A program made the position numbers and the translations under genes. A DNA stretch of 48,380 bases from Bacteriovorax sp. UBA1852 (GTDB lineage: Bacteria > Bdellovibrionota > Bacteriovoracia > Bacteriovoracales > Bacteriovoracaceae): the NCBI GenBank assembly GCA_002338505.1, contig DDIK01000088.1, positions 785 to 49,164 on the forward strand. The letters run 5' to 3'. The notes beneath the pieces are model-generated. The model was given only the letters and a program-made list of their open reading frames with translations. It was not told where the DNA came from and searched no databases. Positions 43,388 through 48,380 of the stretch are shown piece by piece. How positions within the stretch are numbered: the first letter of the stretch is position 1; every line of letters starts with the position of its first letter.

Positions 43388-45074
43388 GCTGTACTCCTAT
43401 TCTTGATTTAGTACTTGATTTATTCATTCTCATTCTTTCTTGTAGAGTCTTTAGGACTTCAACTTGAAATTGAATATCAGATTTATATTCATATAATAAA
43501 GCTTCAACTTCTTTAGCAGAACTTCTTAAGTCTGATGTATTTAAAGCTTCAAGTCTTGATCTGAATCTCAGGGCAGGAAGCTTGGCAAAGTCAGAAGACG
43601 TTTCACAAAATTCACAAAGATTTGCTAATGCTTCCAAGAAATTTGTCATACTACTTTTTTCGTTTGTAAGTTGAATAATCGCTCTCAGTGTAGAAAGTAG
43701 TGACTTAGAGGTCTCTGTAATAAGATCCTTCTGTAGATTGATCCATTGGTTTACAAGATTAGTGTCAAACTTAAGAATTGTATCTATGAGAGTAAGGTCG
43801 TCTTGTTTTGTTGTCTTTTGGTGAATGAGAGCTCTTGTGCAAATTCTTTCGAGTTCAACATTCTCATCACTATGGCCAGCAATTGGCATGAGGAATCTAC
43901 CTAAGTTGTCTTTTTGTGGCTTATAAATAGTGATATCACTTGATAGATTGATGTCTTGAAAACTAGATATCTCATTAAGTGTATATCTAAGTGCTCCAAT
44001 AATATCTGTGTACTTAATTTTATAATTTAGATCTTTTAACTCTCTTGATCTTTCGACTTCATTCTTTTTGAAAGATCTCAAAGAGACAGTTGGAGTTATT
44101 ATAACACTGTTGAGATTTACTGTTCCCTGTTTGAAAAGCGGACTTTCTCCAAGAGAAATTTCAACAGTGGGTATTCTTAGAAGATCAGCAACGTGCTTTA
44201 CTGATGTATCAGGTGTAATCAGTGCATCGAGGTTTAAGAGCACTGAACTGAGAGCTAGAAAATCGGCTTCAATACTTACTAGAGAATTATTAAATTCGGA
44301 ATTTATAGAGTTTATAAGTTCTCGGTCTCTGTCAGTAGGAGCTCCTAAGAGAACAGGGAAATACTCTGGTGTCATGTATATTTCATCTATTAGAGCGACA
44401 AGTTCCGCTCTAGGGATCATTTTATAATTTGTAGAAGCAGATAATTGAATACCAATTATCTTAATTTCTTCTTGCCCTTGCTCCATTCTTCTAATTTCTG
44501 AAAAATTGAGATGTGCCGTTTTGTTGTATTCTTCTCTTGTCTTTAAAGCGATTCCATTTTCACATATCTTTGTTGATAACATTGCATTGTAAGTATCAAC
44601 AAATGACATAGGGGAGTACTTAAGTTCAGTGAGCACATCATTGAAGAGAAGCGCCCATTCACTTGAATATTCAACATTACAATAGTCATTAAATCGAATT
44701 CCGATATGTTTTGTAGAGCTACTTTTTAGAATAGAAGTAATATGAGTTGAAACTCTATCGTTAGAATAATTGTATACGAGATCCCAGTGTTCTTTGAGGA
44801 CTTGATGTATTTCGTTCTCAAAATGGTTAAGAGCAAGACCGTCAGAGAAGATCTTATTTTTCTTATACGTTAAAATTTGTTCTCTATCGATAGTTAAAAT
44901 ATTATCTATATCAGTTAGGGCCTGTGCCGCTTTCTCAAATTCTTTTAGTACAAGGAGTGTGATGTTACAGTTTGGATTATCTTTTTTCATACCTTGAATC
45001 GTATGACCCATACTGAAAATATCACCATATCTCTTGAGATTGATAAAAAGAACGTTGTTAAATCCAGCTTCCAT
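43368..45074 (-). CDS. Second GT9-type glycosyltransferase with C-terminal helical extension
   Basis: The 568-residue protein has VLFINLKRYGDIFSMGHTIQGM near the start, as in GT9 enzymes. Later motifs are IGIQLSASTNYKMIP and a nucleotide-sugar site LITPDTSVKHVADLL. It lacks the Cys-rich segment of its neighbour. Like the other GT9, it has about 190 extra residues at the C-terminus, largely helical, with a basic tail. It starts at the stop of the Maf-like gene (one-base overlap). Two non-identical enzymes suggest successive or alternative sugar transfers. Confidence 0.82.
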   Translation of the reverse strand: MEAGFNNVLFINLKRYGDIFSMGHTIQGMKKDNPNCNITLLVLKEFEKAAQALTDIDNILTIDREQILTYKKNKIFSDGLALNHFENEIHQVLKEHWDLVYNYSNDRVSTHITSILKSSSTKHIGIRFNDYCNVEYSSEWALLFNDVLTELKYSPMSFVDTYNAMLSTKICENGIALKTREEYNKTAHLNFSEIRRMEQGQEEIKIIGIQLSASTNYKMIPRAELVALIDEIYMTPEYFPVLLGAPTDRDRELINSINSEFNNSLVSIEADFLALSSVLLNLDALITPDTSVKHVADLLRIPTVEISLGESPLFKQGTVNLNSVIITPTVSLRSFKKNEVERSRELKDLNYKIKYTDIIGALRYTLNEISSFQDINLSSDITIYKPQKDNLGRFLMPIAGHSDENVELERICTRALIHQKTTKQDDLTLIDTILKFDTNLVNQWINLQKDLITETSKSLLSTLRAIIQLTNEKSSMTNFLEALANLCEFCETSSDFAKLPALRFRSRLEALNTSDLRSSAKEVEALLYEYKSDIQFQVEVLKTLQERMRMNKSSTKSRIGVQHGPVAR

Positions 45075-45754
45075 TAAAACTCCCCATTACTCAAGTGACC
45101 AAAGGCCAAGAGTAGATGATCGTGATTAGAACTTAGTTTAGACTTAGTTAAGATATTATCTTTTAAAAAGCTTTCTATTGAATGTGACTCAGTATCTGTA
45201 TATAAATATGATCTTAATTCCTTACTCTCTATGTATTTTGTGATCGTTGAGATATCTCTAGGAGCTTCGTAAGTCATAAACTTTTCAAAGAAAGTTCTGT
45301 AAAGTTCAAAAGAAGCGGGATGTGAGATTATCGCAGGCTTTTGAATAAGGAAGTTAATTAATTCTGAGTCTGCGTATATTCTGTGAAGATCAAAACCACT
45401 AAAGACTTTTATGTTCTTATTAGGGAATAAGTTATACTTAATACAGTCTTTGTAAACTTGGTCATTAGGTTCTATAACGACAATTTCATAATTCGTACCA
45501 TGATTTCTTTCAAGTACCTTGCACAGTTCATAAATATGATAAGCATAGCCTAAACCGAAAACTAAAACCTTATTTTTTGATTCTAGCGAAACTTCATGTT
45601 TACTTAAAAAAGTCTTGGCCTCTTTAACTGGATCATACATGGAGTGAAGGTGAACCTCATTTATGACGGGTATTTTTAAACCACCACGAGAAGTTTTAAC
45701 TTCATAAGTTTTAATTTTAAAATCTTTTGAATTCGAAAAATGATTCGTTTCCAT
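45074..45754 (-). CDS. Maf-like (MptE/DUF115-related) protein, probable flagellin modification
   Basis: The 226-residue protein has HLHSMYDPVKEA, then VLVFGLGYAYHIYEL and IVVIEPNDQVYKDC. This matches the N-terminal Rossmann part of motility accessory factors (Maf), which attach nonulosonic acids to flagellins in Campylobacter, Aeromonas and Clostridium. It is much shorter than full Maf proteins (about 600 residues), so the second catalytic domain may be missing or supplied by the GT9 partners. GGAAGAGGAAG precedes the ATG. It follows the fliT-like gene after 124 bases. Confidence 0.68.
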   Translation of the reverse strand: METNHFSNSKDFKIKTYEVKTSRGGLKIPVINEVHLHSMYDPVKEAKTFLSKHEVSLESKNKVLVFGLGYAYHIYELCKVLERNHGTNYEIVVIEPNDQVYKDCIKYNLFPNKNIKVFSGFDLHRIYADSELINFLIQKPAIISHPASFELYRTFFEKFMTYEAPRDISTITKYIESKELRSYLYTDTESHSIESFLKDNILTKSKLSSNHDHLLLAFGHLSNGEF

Positions 45755-45791
45755 ATTTCTTCCTCTTCCTTAAGGTCACTATGGTTAAATG

Positions 45792-45814
45792 AAGAGAGCA
45801 CTCATTGCTCTCTT
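45792..45814 (-). terminator. Hairpin between the fliT-like and Maf-like genes
   Basis: AAGAGAGC (45792-45799) and GCTCTCTT (45807-45814) form a perfect 8-bp stem with a 7-base loop. On the minus strand the tail reads CATTTAACC, with a poor U tract. It could partly stop fliDST transcripts and lower expression of the modification genes, or act as an RNA-processing site. Confidence 0.45.
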
Positions 45815-45878
45815 TGACAATTAATGATAACTCATTTCTAGGTGAAGATGCAAATATTAAATCACTAGATTGTAGTGA

Positions 45879-46280
45879 TTACCCTTTAACTACGTTAGAC
45901 TGATAGTTTTTTATAGAATTTTTATTTCTAAATACTGAACCAATTTCCTTGGATGTTTCAAACTTTTGCGCCTCTAGAGAGCTTGTAATTTGTTTATCAT
46001 ATTCATCAACAGATTGAATGATCTCGTTAACTTCATCACTCCACGTTTTTAGAATTTCGATCAAATCTGGTGTTGAAGTAGAGCCTTTTATTTTTGCAAT
46101 GTCTTCTTCAATTCCTGACTGAAATGTTTTGATGACATTGATTAGTCTATCTCTATTGTCAGTGATTAATTCAATTAAATTAATATCTTCTTTTTGAGAT
46201 GCTCTTCCAAGTGCGACAGTAGCTTCTTTTAATGATTCAAGGAAGTCTAAGTGTTGCATGATTTTTTCATATAATCTCAT
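45879..46280 (-). CDS. fliT: FliT-like flagellar chaperone (by position and fold)
   Basis: The 133-residue, wholly helical protein has the size and amphipathic pattern of FliT/FlgN export chaperones, with LLELIE-like INLIELITDNRDRLINVI near residues 33-50. FliT binds the cap protein FliD and holds it for export. The order fliD-fliS-fliT is common and is the chief support. Sequence similarity in this family is weak, so the symbol is provisional. It starts 21 bases after fliS with a TGGAGTAA ribosome site. Confidence 0.62.
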   Translation of the reverse strand: MRLYEKIMQHLDFLESLKEATVALGRASQKEDINLIELITDNRDRLINVIKTFQSGIEEDIAKIKGSTSTPDLIEILKTWSDEVNEIIQSVDEYDKQITSSLEAQKFETSKEIGSVFRNKNSIKNYQSNVVKG

Positions 46281-46301
46281 ATTTACTCCAGTGTATTTTG
46301 C

Positions 46302-46679
46302 TTATCCGTTTTTGACTGATTTTACTGCTTGTTGCCAACCATCATAGAGAGTAGTTAACACCTCTAAGCATCCTTCTAATGGCTCTGTATCAATCTTGAG
46401 ATTTGCTTGTGTGCTTGAAAAGAGAATGAAGTCATATAATGAAGATAGCTCTGTTGCAACATCTCCACCAACTTCAAAATCTAAGCTACTATTTAATTCA
46501 ATAACAATGTCTTGAAGCTTTCCAATATATTCACCCTTTGCGGCAATATCTTTTTTCTCAATTGCTTCAATTCCTTTTTTACAGTTTTTAATTGCAGCCT
46601 GATAGAGCATTAAAAGTATTTGCTCTTTGCTTGCAGTGTTAACTGAAGTCTTTTTGTAAGCGCCTAATCCGTAGCTCAT
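46302..46679 (-). CDS. fliS: Flagellin export chaperone FliS
   Basis: The 125-residue protein has the FliS pattern: AYKKTSVNTASKEQILLMLYQAAI at the N-terminus with the ML(Y/F) segment, GEYIGKLQDIVIELNSSLDFEVGG, and a C-terminal EVLTTLYDGWQQAV helix. FliS binds the flagellin C-terminus to prevent early polymerisation and delivers it to the export gate. AGGAGG lies six bases upstream of the ATG. It begins 17 bases after fliD. Confidence 0.95.
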   Translation of the reverse strand: MSYGLGAYKKTSVNTASKEQILLMLYQAAIKNCKKGIEAIEKKDIAAKGEYIGKLQDIVIELNSSLDFEVGGDVATELSSLYDFILFSSTQANLKIDTEPLEGCLEVLTTLYDGWQQAVKSVKNG

Positions 46680-46696
46680 ATGGTCCTCCTAAAACC

Positions 46697-48082
46697 TTAA
46701 CCAAGTCCTACCGGCCCTGCTCCTCCTCCTCCGAGTGCAGCAACACCAGCCCCCTGGGCCTTTATCTTTGAAATCGTTCCTTCTAATCTAGAAAACTTAT
46801 CTTTTAAATTCTTTTCTTTTTGTTCGAGCATTCTTTCACGTTGAGTAATTCTACGATCAATCGCTTCTATGTTATTATCAATACTTCTTTTTCTTGATTG
46901 GAGTAGACCATCTGGAAATCGAAGCATTGTTCCAAGTGACTCATTAAGGTTATCAATGAAACCATTTATTTTTGTTCCATCTTTAAACTGGCCAGATAAA
47001 ACCTGAGAAACTTTATTATAATTCTTTTCTAGCTCTGATTTAAATTTCTCTGCGTCAAACTTGAGTAAACCATCTCTTTGAAAAGTTATACCAATATCAC
47101 CTGCTCGAAAGTTTCCAGACTCCGTATTTATATCTTTAAATACTGCACTTCTGATTCGACCTTCAATCGTTTGTAATATGATATCACCACCTAGCGTTCT
47201 AGAGGTATCGGTATTTTCATCGAGAGTATTTTGCTGCTTTATGAAAGAGAGTACTCCATTAAGTTGGTCAACCATTGTGCCAATTTTCTCACTAACAGCA
47301 CCTGTATCTTCAGAAATAGAAATCGAAAATTCTTCACCCGGCTTAGCTTTCTTTATATCAATTGATAAGCCTGGAATAAGATCACTTGTTTCATTTGCGG
47401 GAAGTTCTATCTCAAAACCATCAAGAGCAACTTTTGCATCTTGAGCGGCTCTTTCAAATTCAAGAAAGAAATCGTCTTCACCATCGACGAAATAAAAATA
47501 TGGAAAATCTGCCTTTTGGCCATCTCCAGTTTCTTTAAGACTTAAGATTAGTCTCCATGGCTTTTCTGTGTCGCTACCATCATTAATTACGCTTGCACGC
47601 AGTCCACTGTTTTCGTCTTTATTAATAAGTTTTGCAACTTTTTCAAGACTTGAGTTTTCAGAGTCAACGTAAATATCTTTTGATGTTCCATCTGGTAGTG
47701 AGTAGCGAATAAATCCTACGCCAATGTAACTTTCTTTTGGATCTTCAAAGCCAGATGTCATGGCCGAAGACTTTTGTGCAAGTTGCTTTACCTCAAATTG
47801 ATAGTTTGCAGGCTCAGCAATATTCTTATCAGCTGTAACACCGACGATGCTTTCATTTGTATTAATAGATAATTCTCTAAGGGATCTCGCAGAACCATTT
47901 TGAGTGAGTGTTCCTCTTACGCCTTGGACAAGTTGGGATAGCTCATCTACGAGGCCCTTCTTATCTTCGATCTTCCCTTTTCTCTTTTGCATATTTTGCA
48001 CAGGAATACGCTCAGCTTTCATAATTTGCTGTACGATATCTTTAGGTAAGCCGGTCTGTATTGATCCGAACGCTAGAGACAT
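46697..48082 (-). CDS. fliD: Flagellar hook-associated protein 2 (filament cap)
   Basis: The 461-residue protein has the FliD N-terminal motif GLPKDIVQQIMKAERIPVQNMQKR and the FYFVDGEDDFFLEF segment. The C-terminal domain holds GDIILQTIEGRIRS, GITFQRDGLLKFDAEKFKSEL and a helical tail with RITQRERMLEQKEKNLKDKFSRLE. It ends with a Gly-rich tail. FliD forms the cap that folds flagellin at the filament tip. AGGAGG lies five bases before the ATG. A convincing promoter could not be picked out in the 180 bases upstream. Confidence 0.95.
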   Translation of the reverse strand: MSLAFGSIQTGLPKDIVQQIMKAERIPVQNMQKRKGKIEDKKGLVDELSQLVQGVRGTLTQNGSARSLRELSINTNESIVGVTADKNIAEPANYQFEVKQLAQKSSAMTSGFEDPKESYIGVGFIRYSLPDGTSKDIYVDSENSSLEKVAKLINKDENSGLRASVINDGSDTEKPWRLILSLKETGDGQKADFPYFYFVDGEDDFFLEFERAAQDAKVALDGFEIELPANETSDLIPGLSIDIKKAKPGEEFSISISEDTGAVSEKIGTMVDQLNGVLSFIKQQNTLDENTDTSRTLGGDIILQTIEGRIRSAVFKDINTESGNFRAGDIGITFQRDGLLKFDAEKFKSELEKNYNKVSQVLSGQFKDGTKINGFIDNLNESLGTMLRFPDGLLQSRKRSIDNNIEAIDRRITQRERMLEQKEKNLKDKFSRLEGTISKIKAQGAGVAALGGGGAGPVGLG

Positions 48083-48262
48083 AATCCTCCTGATCTATCC
48101 TATTGCTCATCCTGAGCCTAGGGCATTCTCTGATAGAATATCATATGGGGTAATAAAATCAATGCAGCACGAAAGAGGGGAAGTATTTTCATAGGGGCAT
48201 AATGCACTCTTTAGTCTATGGATGCGTAAACACTTGAAAGTTGTTATAATGTTTGCAGAAAT

Positions 48263-48287
48263 AAAAAAAGCCGCTGGGTAGGCGGCT
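48263..48287 (-). terminator. Minus-strand terminator for a gene beyond the right edge
   Basis: Read on the minus strand, AGCCGC (48287-48282), loop CTACCCA and GCGGCT (48274-48269) form a 6-bp stem followed by seven T residues (48269-48263). It should end a transcript from a minus-strand gene to the right and isolates the fliD unit from it. Confidence 0.85.
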
Positions 48288-48298
48288 AGTTCGAGGTA

Positions 48299-48315
48299 GG
48301 GTGTTATTAACACCC
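48299..48315. repeat. Short perfect palindrome near the right edge
   Basis: GGGTGTT (48299-48305), loop ATT, AACACCC (48309-48315). It lies just upstream, in minus-strand sense, of the terminator at 48263-48287. It may be part of the same 3' end or a binding site. The remaining bases to the edge show no gene. Confidence 0.5.
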
Positions 48316-48380
48316 AATGGGTAATGGGTTAAATGTTGTACTATACTAGTCGGGTACTATTGTGAAAACTTTAGATAATA

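Noticed and set aside
47178..48194. Plus-strand open frames opposite fliD
   Set aside because: They are antisense to a well-supported gene, with no family motifs or ribosome sites.
48083..48262. Sigma-28 or sigma-54 promoter for fliD on the minus strand
   Set aside because: TAAAGAG and nearby boxes were examined, but spacing and the -10 match are poor, and no GG-N10-GC pair stands out.

Overview
The window is an AT-rich, gene-dense bacterial chromosome segment (roughly one third G+C by eye). It looks like a predatory Bdellovibrionota of the Bacteriovorax/Halobacteriovorax type. The reasons are low G+C, a Gram-negative gene set (lpxH, rfaE2, a meso-DAP-type MurE), an mglB/mglA-like polarity pair next to dnaX-ybaB-recR, short flagellins, and RNase J in a diderm. 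This assignment is inference; no rRNA gene is present to confirm it.

Layout. Positions 1-1.45 kb hold the 5' part of a tRNA-Ser on the minus strand and an exported Cys-repeat protein. From 1.45 to 5.4 kb there is the SRP RNA, then dnaX, ybaB, recR, a Roadblock protein and an MglA-type GTPase. dnaX carries a nine-A run after its AAA+ core, and both alternative frames stop at once. A convergent alpha/beta hydrolase follows. From 6.8 to 23.1 kb lies a division/cell-wall (dcw) cluster: mtnP, rsmH, ftsL, ftsI, murE, murF, mraY, murD, ftsW, murC, murB, ftsQ-like, ftsA, ftsZ, ended by a strong terminator. mraZ and murG are absent from their usual places, and MurD has an Arg in place of the P-loop Lys. 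From 23.1 to 26.3 kb a minus-strand unit carries udk, rnj and two small unknown genes. From 26.4 to 29.5 kb a plus-strand unit carries prmA, rsmE, an RDD protein, rfaE2 and a small unknown.

From 29.5 to 34.9 kb there are two separate flagellin genes. Each has a sigma-28-like promoter, an inverted repeat at the predicted transcript 5' end and an ACAAGGAG (CsrA-type) motif in the leader. Two secreted-protein genes lie between them, and a PilZ protein follows the second flagellin behind two tandem terminators. From 34.9 to 36.4 kb are lpxH and a secreted endonuclease I.

From 36.5 to 48.1 kb all genes are on the minus strand. In transcription order they are fliD, fliS, a fliT-like gene, a Maf-like protein, a GT9 glycosyltransferase, a 47-residue protein, a second GT9 enzyme, a helical unknown, a histidine kinase, a CheY-like receiver, nadK and recN. 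The Maf-like and GT9 genes next to cap and chaperone genes suggest a flagellin-modification module with its own two-component pair. Together the window covers DNA replication/repair, envelope growth and septation, and construction, regulation and probable glycosylation of the flagellum.

No gap longer than about 300 bases lacks a gene; the longest is the right edge after fliD (about 298 bases), which holds a minus-strand terminator and a short palindrome. No CRISPR, insertion sequence, phage gene or replication origin was seen.
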